Positions 33,261-41,088 of a stretch of DNA of 64,000 nt are shown one piece after another (the stretch's first letter is position 1; each line of letters begins with the position of its first letter). The notes beneath the pieces were generated by a model. It did not search any database. It was not told the DNA's origin and saw only the letters and a program-made list of their open reading frames with translations. Position numbers and translations under genes: made by a program. This DNA is from UBA3537 sp038138145 (GTDB lineage Bacteria > Bacteroidota > Bacteroidia > Flavobacteriales > Flavobacteriaceae), in NCBI GenBank assembly GCA_038138145.1, contig JAYQDD010000001.1, forward strand, positions 248,001-312,000, given 5' to 3'.

Positions 33261-35165
33261 ATGAACAACTTCTCGCTAAAAAATAATGCAGATTACCAAG
33301 CTGCTTATACATCATCAATTAATAATCCTAAGCAGTTTTGGGGTAATCTAGCAAAGGAAAACTTTCAATGGAAAAGGCCATGGCATAGCGTATTGGACTT
33401 TGATTTTTCAATTCCTAAAACAAGTTGGTTTGAAGGTGCTCAGTTGAACATTACAGAAAATTGTATAGACCGTCACCTCGAAACTAATCCGGATAAAACA
33501 GCAATTATATTTGAACCTAATGACCCAAATGAAAAAGCCAAACACATCAGCTATAAAGAATTGCATTATCGTGTAAATAAATTTGCAAATGTGTTGAAAT
33601 CAAAAGGGATTAAAAAAGGGGATCGGGTTTGTATATATTTGCCTATGGTCCCAGAGTTGGCTATTTCTGTTTTGGCTTGTGCGCGTATTGGCGCTATTCA
33701 TTCCGTTGTCTTTGCTGGCTTTTCTGCCAATGCATTAGCGACGAGAATCAACGATTGTGATTGCAGTATGGTGCTGACAAGTGATGGGAGTTTTCGTGGT
33801 GAAAAGACCATAAACTTAAAAGGAATTGTTGATGAAGCCCTAATTTCATGCCCTAATGTAAAAAGTGTTTTAGTCGCCAAACGCATTCAATCAGAAATTG
33901 AAATGAAAGAAGGTCGAGATGAATGGCTTCAACCACTCTTGGATGAGGCTTCAATGGAATGTGAAGCGACAATAATGGATGCCGAAGATCCGCTTTTTAT
34001 TCTTTATACTTCTGGATCTACAGGCAAACCAAAAGGAATGGTGCATACCACTGCGGGGTATATGGTTTATACAGCGTATACATTTAAAAACATTTTTCAA
34101 TATGAAAATCAAGATGTTTATTGGTGTACTGCCGATATCGGTTGGATTACAGGACATAGTTATATTGTTTATGGTCCTTTACTTAATGGTGCAACCACTG
34201 TTATGTTTGAAGGCGTACCGAGTTATCCAAATTACGGACGTTTTTGGGAAATTGTTGAAAAACATAAAATCAATCAATTTTATACAGCACCAACAGCGAT
34301 TCGTGCTTTGGCTAAACAAGATTTGAGTTTTGTTGAATCTTATAACTTATCATCGCTAAAATTCATTGGTACCGTTGGCGAACCCATAAACGATGAAGCT
34401 TGGCAGTGGTACAATACGCACATAGGAAAAAATAGATGTCCTATTGTCGATACGTGGTGGCAAACCGAAACGGGCGGGATTCTCATCAGTCCAATTCCAA
34501 ATTGTTTCGATGGAAAACCAACCTATGCTACACTTCCATTTGTTGGGGTACAACCAGCACTGATGGACGAGCATGGCAATGAAATAACAACACCTAAAGC
34601 CGAGGGGCGATTGTGTATAAAATTTCCATGGCCATCGATGGCGCGAACCATTTGGGGAAATCATCAACGGTACAAAGACACGTATTTTTCTGCATACGAA
34701 AATTGTTATTTTACTGGTGATGGAGCGCTTAGAGAAACCAATGGCCACTATAGAATTACAGGCCGTGTAGACGATGTGATCATTGTTTCTGGACATAACT
34801 TAGGAACTGCACCCATAGAAGATGCCATAAATGAGCATGAATTGGTGGCTGAATCGGCAATCGTTGGTTTTGCCCATCCCATAAAAGGAAATGCATTGTA
34901 TGGCTTTGTTACCCTAAAATCTGATACCAAAAATACAGATCAATTGAAATCTGAAATCAATCAATTGATTACAAATCAGATAGGACCGATTGCAAAATTG
35001 GATAAAATGCAATTTACCGATGGACTTCCAAAAACACGTTCGGGTAAAATTATGCGGCGCATTTTAAGAAAAATAGCCAATAACGATACTTCAAATCTTG
35101 GCGACATCAGTACTTTACTCAATCCTGAGGTGGTTCAAGATATTATGAATAATGCCAATTTATAA
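33261..35165 (+). CDS. acs: Acetate-CoA ligase
   Basis: 634 residues. AMP-forming acetyl-CoA synthetase: acetate + ATP + CoA to acetyl-CoA. Adenylation motif LYTSGSTGKPKGMVHTTAGY (about 252-271), VDTWWQTETGGILISPIP (the W marks a short-chain acyl pocket), and TRSGKIMRR near the C-terminus with the catalytic lysine that is acetylation-controlled in other species. The ATG at 33261 is preferred over an in-frame TTG two codons upstream. Propionate use cannot be excluded. Confidence 0.93.
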   Translation: MNNFSLKNNADYQAAYTSSINNPKQFWGNLAKENFQWKRPWHSVLDFDFSIPKTSWFEGAQLNITENCIDRHLETNPDKTAIIFEPNDPNEKAKHISYKELHYRVNKFANVLKSKGIKKGDRVCIYLPMVPELAISVLACARIGAIHSVVFAGFSANALATRINDCDCSMVLTSDGSFRGEKTINLKGIVDEALISCPNVKSVLVAKRIQSEIEMKEGRDEWLQPLLDEASMECEATIMDAEDPLFILYTSGSTGKPKGMVHTTAGYMVYTAYTFKNIFQYENQDVYWCTADIGWITGHSYIVYGPLLNGATTVMFEGVPSYPNYGRFWEIVEKHKINQFYTAPTAIRALAKQDLSFVESYNLSSLKFIGTVGEPINDEAWQWYNTHIGKNRCPIVDTWWQTETGGILISPIPNCFDGKPTYATLPFVGVQPALMDEHGNEITTPKAEGRLCIKFPWPSMARTIWGNHQRYKDTYFSAYENCYFTGDGALRETNGHYRITGRVDDVIIVSGHNLGTAPIEDAINEHELVAESAIVGFAHPIKGNALYGFVTLKSDTKNTDQLKSEINQLITNQIGPIAKLDKMQFTDGLPKTRSGKIMRRILRKIANNDTSNLGDISTLLNPEVVQDIMNNANL

Positions 35166-35210
35166 TAATCAATGATTCACATAAGACCCATCAGATTGTT
35201 AAACGTATTT

Positions 35211-35762
35211 TTACTGGGTTAGTTTAAGAACTTCATTCATCACAAAGGTATAATAACTCATATCTGCTGGGACAATGCTCAATTCCTTATGTTTTTGTTG
35301 CATGCAAGTATGAATTTCATCAAAGGTAAATAGACGCACAGCGTCCACTTCTTCTTTTTGAATTTGTAAGTTTTGAGCATTTGTTTTTAGCTCTGACAAA
35401 AACACATGTTGGAATTCACAATCGGTAATTCCATTTGGGAATTTATTCACGTTTTTGCGTACATCTATACGATATAAGTCTGTTGTCTTAAGTGTCAGTC
35501 CAATTTCTTCTTTGACTTCTCGTAGTGCACCTTCAATAATGGATTCACCAGCGGCTACATGACCCGCTACTGAAACATCCCAAAGGTTTGGAAAGGTTTG
35601 CTTGTTTGGCCCTCGTTTTTGAAATAATAGAGTAGGGGTAAGCGTATAAAACCAAACATGTACTGTTGGATGAAATAAGCCTTTTTGGTGCGCTTCATCT
35701 TTTTTACAAATACGTCCTGTTGGGGTGCCGTTTTGGTCCCAAACATCAAGAAATTCTTCCAC
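35211..35762 (-). CDS. Nudix hydrolase
   Basis: 183 residues. The Nudix box is complete: GHVAAGESIIEGALREVKEEIGL (about 77-99). The N-terminus EFLDVWDQNGTPTGRICKKDEAHQKGLFHPTVHVWFY resembles the IPP isomerase-like / YfcD Nudix branch, but the product is uncertain; hydrolysis of a nucleoside diphosphate derivative is the general role. The stop of the upstream M42 peptidase gene lies 2 bases before its start, so the two are translationally linked. Confidence 0.88.
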   Translation of the reverse strand: MEEFLDVWDQNGTPTGRICKKDEAHQKGLFHPTVHVWFYTLTPTLLFQKRGPNKQTFPNLWDVSVAGHVAAGESIIEGALREVKEEIGLTLKTTDLYRIDVRKNVNKFPNGITDCEFQHVFLSELKTNAQNLQIQKEEVDAVRLFTFDEIHTCMQQKHKELSIVPADMSYYTFVMNEVLKLTQ

Positions 35763-35764
35763 GA

Positions 35765-36853
35765 TTAATCAAAATAACTAAATGTTTCCCCTGATTTGAT
35801 ATTTAGCAGCGTTTCATAAATCATGCGAATAACATTTTCAACATCTTTGCGGTGCACCATTTCTACGGTGGTATGCATGTAGCGTAGCGGCAAAGAAATG
35901 AGCGCCGAAGCTACCCCACCATTGCTGTATGCAAAAGCATCAGTGTCTGTGCCCGTAGCTCTGGAGAGTGCTGCTCTTTGAAATGGAATCTTATTGGCTT
36001 CAGCAGTTTCTGTTATAAGGTCTCTCAATTTTTGTTGTACCGCAGGAGCATAGGCAATAACAGGGCCGTCACCCATCTTGCAATGTCCTTGTTTCTTTTT
36101 ATTAATCATTGGGGTGGTGGTGTCGTGCGTTACGTCGGTTACAAGCGCAACATCAGGTTGGATAGTGTGCGTAATCATTTGTGCACCACGAAGTCCAATT
36201 TCTTCTTGAACAGAATTTGTGATGTACAATCCAAAGGGTAGTGTTTTTTTATTTTCATGGAGTAATCGAGCAACTTGTGCAATCATAAATCCACCCATGC
36301 GGTTGTCTAATGCACGACAAACAAAATGATCTTTGTTAAGGATATGAAATTCATCAGGATAGGTAATGACACATCCAACATGAACGCCTAATTTTTCTAC
36401 ATCTTCTTTTTTTTGACATCCAACATCAATAAAAATATTATCGGGTTTTGGCGCTTGTTCTTTGGCTAAAGTACGTGTGTGTATGGCTGGCCAACCAAAT
36501 ACCCCTTTCACAATCCCATTTTTGGTGTGAATATTGACAACTTTACTGGGTGCAATTTGATGATCGCTACCTCCATTTCGAATGACATAAATCAAACCAT
36601 CATCAGAAATATAGTTAACATACCAAGAAATTTCATCGGCATGCCCTTCAATTACAACTTTAAATTTTGCTTCGGGGTTGATTACCCCTACAGCAGTACC
36701 ATAAGTATCGGTTATAAATGTATCTACATAGGGTTTCAAATAGTCCATCCACAGTTTTTGACCATCCCATTCATATCCAGTAGGCGCGGCATTGTTGAGA
36801 TAGGATTCTAAAAAATCAAGTGCTTTTTGGTCTAAAATTTTTTGTTTTGCCAT
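35765..36853 (-). CDS. M42-family metallo-aminopeptidase
   Basis: 362 residues. Dinuclear metal ligands expected for M42/M20-type peptidases are visible: His and Asp in VIEGHADEISWYV, Asp in CRALDNRMGGF, the Glu pair in NSVQEEIGLRGAQ, Asp in VTDVTHD and the last His in LRYMHTTVEMV. These enzymes are cytosolic tetrahedral aminopeptidases that trim peptides. No signal peptide. Followed by the Nudix gene. Confidence 0.93.
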   Translation of the reverse strand: MAKQKILDQKALDFLESYLNNAAPTGYEWDGQKLWMDYLKPYVDTFITDTYGTAVGVINPEAKFKVVIEGHADEISWYVNYISDDGLIYVIRNGGSDHQIAPSKVVNIHTKNGIVKGVFGWPAIHTRTLAKEQAPKPDNIFIDVGCQKKEDVEKLGVHVGCVITYPDEFHILNKDHFVCRALDNRMGGFMIAQVARLLHENKKTLPFGLYITNSVQEEIGLRGAQMITHTIQPDVALVTDVTHDTTTPMINKKKQGHCKMGDGPVIAYAPAVQQKLRDLITETAEANKIPFQRAALSRATGTDTDAFAYSNGGVASALISLPLRYMHTTVEMVHRKDVENVIRMIYETLLNIKSGETFSYFD

Positions 36854-36920
36854 GGTTTAAAATTTTGGTTAAAAATAACAAATATCAATGATTTTAAGTC
36901 ATGAAATAGCGCATATTTTT

Positions 36921-36928
36921 TAACTTTG
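36921..36928 (+). promoter_or_regulatory. -7 element of the DUF4294 gene
   Basis: TAACTTTG, 18 bases before the ATG at 36947. It lies within the ORF extension from the TTG at 36926, which is therefore not the start. Confidence 0.4.
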
Positions 36929-36946
36929 AGTTCAATTAGGGCAACA

Positions 36947-37621
36947 ATGAAATACGTTGGAATTATTTATTTATTTGGACTTTTGACAAGTTGGGGACAA
37001 TCTCCATTAAGGGCCACGGATTCAATTGCTGGAAAGTATCTAATGATTGTCGGTGATACGATCGCTAATCAATCAATTTCTCTGGACGAAGTAATTATTT
37101 TACCAAGCTTACGCCTAAAAACTACAGAAGACCGCAGACGTTATCTGATTTTACAACGCAAAACACTAAAAGTGTATCCCTATGCAAAATTGGCAGCAGA
37201 ACGTTTAGAAACGCTAAACAAGCGTATGGCTAATGTAAAAAGCAAGAGAAAACGAAAATTATATACACGAAGAGTACAAAAATTTGTCGAGGATGAATTT
37301 GCAGAAAAATTAAAGAAATTTACCATTACGGAAGGGCAAATCCTTATTAAGCTCATCCATCGGCAAACTGGGGAAACCGCTTTTGATTTGATAAAAGCGC
37401 TTCGCAGTGGGTGGCGTGCCTTTTGGTACAACAATACCGCTAAGTTGTTCAATATGTCACTCAAAATTCCGTTTGATCCTGAAGCTGTTGAAGAAGACTT
37501 TTTAATTGAAGATATTTTACAGCGCCAGTTTCAAAAAGGTAACTTAGAATACCAAAAAGCGCACAAAACTTTCGATTTGTACGTTTTAAACAAGCTTTGG
37601 AGGCCAAAAAAAGCGCAATAA
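36947..37621 (+). CDS. DUF4294 exported protein
   Basis: 224 residues. The N-terminal 18 residues (KYVGIIYLFGLLTSWGQS) are a signal peptide. The body is a highly basic helical domain: DEVIILPSLRLKTTEDRRRYLILQRKTLKVYPYAKLAAERL, then KSKRKRKLYTRR and the ending DLIKALRSGWRAFWYNNTAK. This matches DUF4294, a Bacteroidetes-specific family of unknown function, probably periplasmic. Divergent from the M42 peptidase. Confidence 0.85.
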   Translation: MKYVGIIYLFGLLTSWGQSPLRATDSIAGKYLMIVGDTIANQSISLDEVIILPSLRLKTTEDRRRYLILQRKTLKVYPYAKLAAERLETLNKRMANVKSKRKRKLYTRRVQKFVEDEFAEKLKKFTITEGQILIKLIHRQTGETAFDLIKALRSGWRAFWYNNTAKLFNMSLKIPFDPEAVEEDFLIEDILQRQFQKGNLEYQKAHKTFDLYVLNKLWRPKKAQ

Positions 37622-37709
37622 TTGCCCTTTTTTTTAACTAAATTTTCCCACTTATTACGTCAAATGGCCGCTCATTACATGGTTCTTTATTATGTGGTTT
37701 GAATGTTTG

Positions 37710-37717
37710 TAACTTTG
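37710..37717 (+). promoter_or_regulatory. -7 element of the candidate small RNA
   Basis: TAACTTTG, 89 bases past the DUF4294 stop and with no downstream ORF, so it would drive a noncoding transcript. No properly spaced -33 is seen. Confidence 0.4.
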
Positions 37718-37846
37718 ACTAAAGAAAAGGAAAAGTTGTTGAACAAATTCAAAACTAAAGTAGAAAATCCCTTTTTTGCCCTTTATAACCTATAGAAATT
37801 CCGCGGTCAAAACCCCCATAACCCCAAATTGATCGCGGTTTTTTTT
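37718..37846 (+). ncRNA. Candidate structured small RNA
   Basis: About 125 bases between a -7 element and a strong terminator, with no ORF. Pairing seen: outer stem 37723-37730 with 37770-37777; inner stem AGTTGTTGAA (37734-37743) with TTCAAAACT (37748-37756), 9 bp with one bulged G and a CAAA loop; then the terminator stem 37801-37810 with 37829-37838. The terminator loop is C-rich (ACCCCCATAACCCC), unusual in this AT-rich genome. Alternative: it is the 3' UTR of the DUF4294 message. It should be compared with Rfam Bacteroidetes RNAs such as 6S-Flavo and Flavo-1; identity with either is not claimed. Confidence 0.5.
37801..37846 (+). terminator. Strong rho-independent terminator
   Basis: CCGCGGTCAA (37801-37810) pairs with TTGATCGCGG (37829-37838), 10 bp with one G-T, 18-base loop, then T8 (37839-37846). 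Confidence 0.85.
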
Positions 37847-37847
37847 A

Positions 37848-38525
37848 TCAAATAAAATAGGCGATTACAACTGCAACAACGATGGCTGCAATTTTGTTCA
37901 GATTGAATTTATGCCCCTGATCCGCTTCAAATAAAATAATTGTAGCAATGTGGAAAAACATTCCTGCTACAAGGGCATTTATACTGTATATCAAATCATC
38001 TGAAAATACGACTGTTTGTGCGGTTAGTGTACCCAAAGGCGTTAAAACTGCAAATGCAATAAGAAATAAAATTACTTGAGCTTTTGGTAATTTAGAAATC
38101 AACAAATACGAAACAATAAGAATTGCTACAGGGATTTTGTGCACAAAAACACCATAGACTATTGTGTGATGTGCAGAAATTGGAAAGCCCTCCAAAAACG
38201 CATGGACGCCTAAGCTTAAAAACAAAAACCATGGAAAAATTTTCCTTTGATTATCTTGATGATGCAAATGTCCATGTTCTGCACCTTTAGAAAACAACTC
38301 TAAAATATTCTGAAGAATAATACCTGTAAGTATATAGACTCCTGTGAGTTTTGCGTTTAAACTTGAATAAACACCTGGCAAAAGCTCAAAAACTGTTGTT
38401 GAAAGTAAAAATGCACCACTAAATGTGAGTAACAATTTTAAGTTCATATGTTTTGATTCAGAAAACCATAAGGTAAACAGTAAACCAATAACAACAGCCA
38501 AAATGGGAAGAATAAAATCAAGCAT
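37848..38525 (-). CDS. ZIP-family metal transporter
   Basis: 225 residues, about 8 hydrophobic segments. The histidine-rich loop GAEHGHLHHQDNQ (about 90-102) and HAFLEGFPISAHHT plus VHKIPVAILIVSYL match ZIP transmembrane helices 4 and 5, which form the metal site. Likely substrates are zinc or another divalent cation; direction and specificity are not determined. Its start overlaps the preceding methyltransferase stop by 8 bases, so the two are cotranslated. Confidence 0.88.
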   Translation of the reverse strand: MLDFILPILAVVIGLLFTLWFSESKHMNLKLLLTFSGAFLLSTTVFELLPGVYSSLNAKLTGVYILTGIILQNILELFSKGAEHGHLHHQDNQRKIFPWFLFLSLGVHAFLEGFPISAHHTIVYGVFVHKIPVAILIVSYLLISKLPKAQVILFLIAFAVLTPLGTLTAQTVVFSDDLIYSINALVAGMFFHIATIILFEADQGHKFNLNKIAAIVVAVVIAYFI

Positions 38526-39255
38526 TGTTCTTAAACATTAAAATTAAGCGTTTGGAGGTTTTAGCATTGTAGGGCTCTAAACTGTAATTTCCAAAACATT
38601 CCACAAAATTAAGATTTACAGCGGAAAGCATATCCAAAAAATCGTTAAGATTAAACGCACGTACTCGTTCGTTATAATGTTCTACTGAATCGCCATCGGT
38701 AACAGTAATTGATTTTGTGATCACTCCATCGGAGAAGTTGCGTTTGATCTCAAAATGAATCCCATCTATGTAAATTGAGTTGCTAGGAACCAAATGCTGT
38801 ATAACAAAGGGGCTATTCATAAAATCAATAACACCAATTCCATCTTTAGAAAGAGCACTTTTTATGGTTTCCAAAACTCTGTAGTTATCCTCTAACGTAT
38901 CGAAATAGCCAAAACTTGTAAATAAATTTAAAACGACATCAAATTTACTTTCTAAAGGAACACGCATATCATGAACAGCAAATTGCAAACGCTTATTTGC
39001 GCTTTTTGAGGCCTCTGCAATACTTTTTTTGGACAGATCTACACCTTTGACATGAAATCCCAAAGCATTAAGAAAAATAGAGTGTCGTCCTTTTCCACAA
39101 GCCAAATCTAAAATGGATTGAGTTTGGTTGATGCCCAAATGTGCGACGAGATTTTTTATAAAATCTTGAGCTTCAGCTTGGTCGCGTTGTTTGTAAAGAA
39201 TATGATAATAAGGTGTATCAAACCAAGATTGAAACCATTTTTGATGTTTTGTCAT
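38518..39255 (-). CDS. Class I SAM-dependent methyltransferase
   Basis: 245 residues. SAM-binding motif I is ILDLACGKGRHSIFLNALGF (about 43-62), with GVDLSKKSI as motif II, DMRVPL and DVVLNLFTSFGYFD as later motifs. Substrate unknown: small-molecule type by architecture, with no recognised RNA-binding domain. Divergent from the rlmL-like gene across a 60-base gap that contains a palindromic double promoter. Confidence 0.85.
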   Translation of the reverse strand: MTKHQKWFQSWFDTPYYHILYKQRDQAEAQDFIKNLVAHLGINQTQSILDLACGKGRHSIFLNALGFHVKGVDLSKKSIAEASKSANKRLQFAVHDMRVPLESKFDVVLNLFTSFGYFDTLEDNYRVLETIKSALSKDGIGVIDFMNSPFVIQHLVPSNSIYIDGIHFEIKRNFSDGVITKSITVTDGDSVEHYNERVRAFNLNDFLDMLSAVNLNFVECFGNYSLEPYNAKTSKRLILMFKNNA

Positions 39256-39275
39256 TTATTTCATGCTAAGCACGA

Positions 39276-39308
39276 CAAAAATACTGTATTTTTGACACCT
39301 ATTGCAAA
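39276..39308 (-). promoter_or_regulatory. Promoter of the methyltransferase-ZIP pair
   Basis: On the minus strand -33 TTTG (39308-39305), 21-base spacer, -7 TATTTTTG (39283-39276), 20 bases before the ATG at 39255. The -7 is the left arm of a perfect palindrome. Confidence 0.6.
39287..39294 (+). promoter_or_regulatory. -7 element of the rlmL-like gene
   Basis: TATTTTTG, 21 bases before the ATG at 39316. It is the right arm of the 19-bp palindrome 39276-39294. No -33 was found. Confidence 0.5.
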
Positions 39309-39315
39309 AAACCTT

Positions 39316-40482
39316 ATGAATACTAATTTTGAAATGGTTGCCAAGACTCTATATGGTTTTGAGGAACTCTTAGAAAGGGAATTGAGACAATTAGGAGCTC
39401 AAGACATAAAAAAAGGGGTACGGCACGTACGTTTTGTGGGGGACAAAGGATTCATGTACAAATGTAATTTGGGACTTCGTACTGCTATTAAAATTCTGAA
39501 ACCTATTGCTAAATTTAAAGTAAAGAATGAGTCTGAGCTTTACCAAAAAATTAAAAACATCAGTTGGGAAAACTATCTCAAAAATGATGGCAGTCTTGCA
39601 GTAGGTGCAACCTTAAGTGGAAATCGCTTTACACATTCTCAATTTATTGCTTTAAAAACCAAAGATGCCATCGTAGATCGATTTCGTGAACAAACTGGTC
39701 AAAGACCAGATGTAGATTTGCGCTTTCCAGACTTAAAAATCAATATCCATATTGATGGTGATTTTTGCAATGTTTCATTAGATAGTTCGGGTGAGTCCTT
39801 ACATAAGCGCGGCTATAAAATCGCTACAAATATAGCGCCCATCAATGAAGTTTTAGCCGCTGGGCTCATTATGCTTTCTGGGTGGGATGGTCAGACCGAT
39901 TTTATGGATCCTATGTGTGGTTCGGGAACGTTACTTATTGAGGCTGCCATGATCGCATGTAATATTCCTCCAAATTTGATGCGAAATGAATTTGCTTTTG
40001 AGCGTTGGCAAGATTGGGATGTTGATCTTTTTGAAAAAATTGAAGCGTCTCTATTGTCTAAAACTCGAGATTTTCATTACAAAATTTTGGGGTTTGATAA
40101 ATCCCCGAGCGCTGTACGCAAAGCACTAGAAAATGTAAAAAATGCACACCTTGATGAGTTTATTACCATAAAACATGAAGATTTTTTCAAAACTCAAAAA
40201 GGGGGCGATGCACATTTACATATGGTCTTCAATCCGCCTTATGGCGAACGTCTTGATCTTGAAATGGAGACATTTTATGCAGCAATTGGAAGTACACTAA
40301 AACACAAATACTCTGGAACCAACGCTTGGTTGATTACTTCAAATTTAGAGGCGTTAAAACATGTTGGTCTTAGGCCCTCACGAAAGATAAAAGTATTCAA
40401 CGCAAAACTTGAATCTCGATTGGTACTGTACAAAATGTACAGCGGTACAAAAAAAGTGCACAAACTAAAACAAACAGATTGA
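39316..40482 (+). CDS. 23S rRNA guanine-N2 methyltransferase, RlmL-like
   Basis: 388 residues. An N-terminal ferredoxin-like/THUMP RNA-binding region (about 1-155, MVAKTLYGFEELLERELRQLGAQ) precedes a class I methyltransferase domain: DPMCGSGTLLIEAAMIACNIPPNLMR (about 195-220) and the catalytic FNPPYGERL. It matches the RlmL N-terminal half (m2G2445 of 23S rRNA) without the RlmK fusion part, as usual in Bacteroidetes. The true start is the ATG at 39316; the ORF continues upstream but overlaps the divergent gene. Confidence 0.88.
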   Translation: MNTNFEMVAKTLYGFEELLERELRQLGAQDIKKGVRHVRFVGDKGFMYKCNLGLRTAIKILKPIAKFKVKNESELYQKIKNISWENYLKNDGSLAVGATLSGNRFTHSQFIALKTKDAIVDRFREQTGQRPDVDLRFPDLKINIHIDGDFCNVSLDSSGESLHKRGYKIATNIAPINEVLAAGLIMLSGWDGQTDFMDPMCGSGTLLIEAAMIACNIPPNLMRNEFAFERWQDWDVDLFEKIEASLLSKTRDFHYKILGFDKSPSAVRKALENVKNAHLDEFITIKHEDFFKTQKGGDAHLHMVFNPPYGERLDLEMETFYAAIGSTLKHKYSGTNAWLITSNLEALKHVGLRPSRKIKVFNAKLESRLVLYKMYSGTKKVHKLKQTD

Positions 40483-40492
40483 AACTATTAGT

Positions 40493-40918
40493 TCAATGTG
40501 CTGAATGTGTATTTTTTTTAGAAAAATAGACTAAATATACCGCTATGGCTAACGTCAGCGCAGGAAGAATAACTTGTTCACCAGTAATTTCAATGTATTC
40601 CTGAATAAAAAAGCTGTGAATTTGTTGTACAATAATGGCTACTAAGGACACTACAAAAAGGAAATAAGCCCATTTTTTTCGCCACAAAAGGCCAATGGCA
40701 CCTAAAAAGCCACTGAAAACGGCGATGGCAAATGCAGCGGTAACCCAAGCAGGAAGATTGGAATAATAAAGTTGATTTGACTCTGGTAAAGCTGCCAATG
40801 TTTCGTCGGTCATGTATGCTTGTCCTAGATATGCAATGACGCCAAGTGTGTTCCACAGAAGCGCGAGAACCGCTATAATCCAGTAGCGGGTTGTAGGTTT
40901 TTTTGAAGTAGTATTCAT
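40493..40918 (-). CDS. Four-helix integral membrane protein
   Basis: 141 residues with four hydrophobic segments (about 12-31, 56-78, 83-101 and 113-130) and a hydrophilic loop with the acidic TDETLAALPESN. Short basic N-terminus and a His-containing tail. Similar proteins are sometimes annotated as sugar transporters in this family, but I see nothing supporting transport. Function unknown. Confidence 0.7.
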   Translation of the reverse strand: MNTTSKKPTTRYWIIAVLALLWNTLGVIAYLGQAYMTDETLAALPESNQLYYSNLPAWVTAAFAIAVFSGFLGAIGLLWRKKWAYFLFVVSLVAIIVQQIHSFFIQEYIEITGEQVILPALTLAIAVYLVYFSKKNTHSAH

Positions 40919-41035
40919 AAGATTTGAATTTAATATTATACACTAAAAGTAATGAATTAAAAATAAATCAATATAACATTCATTCTCCTCAGATAAAAAT
41001 CATGTACATTTTTAAGAAAATTTGCATTTAAATTA

Positions 41036-41065
41036 TTTGAAAACTCAAAAAAGGCGTTATTTTTG
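41036..41065 (+). promoter_or_regulatory. Promoter of the helicase gene
   Basis: -33 TTTG (41036-41039), 18-base spacer, -7 TATTTTTG (41058-41065). Transcription would begin near the TTG at 41071, so the ATG at 41089 is the start. Confidence 0.65.
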
Positions 41066-41088
41066 CAAAGTTGAACACAAACCAAATT

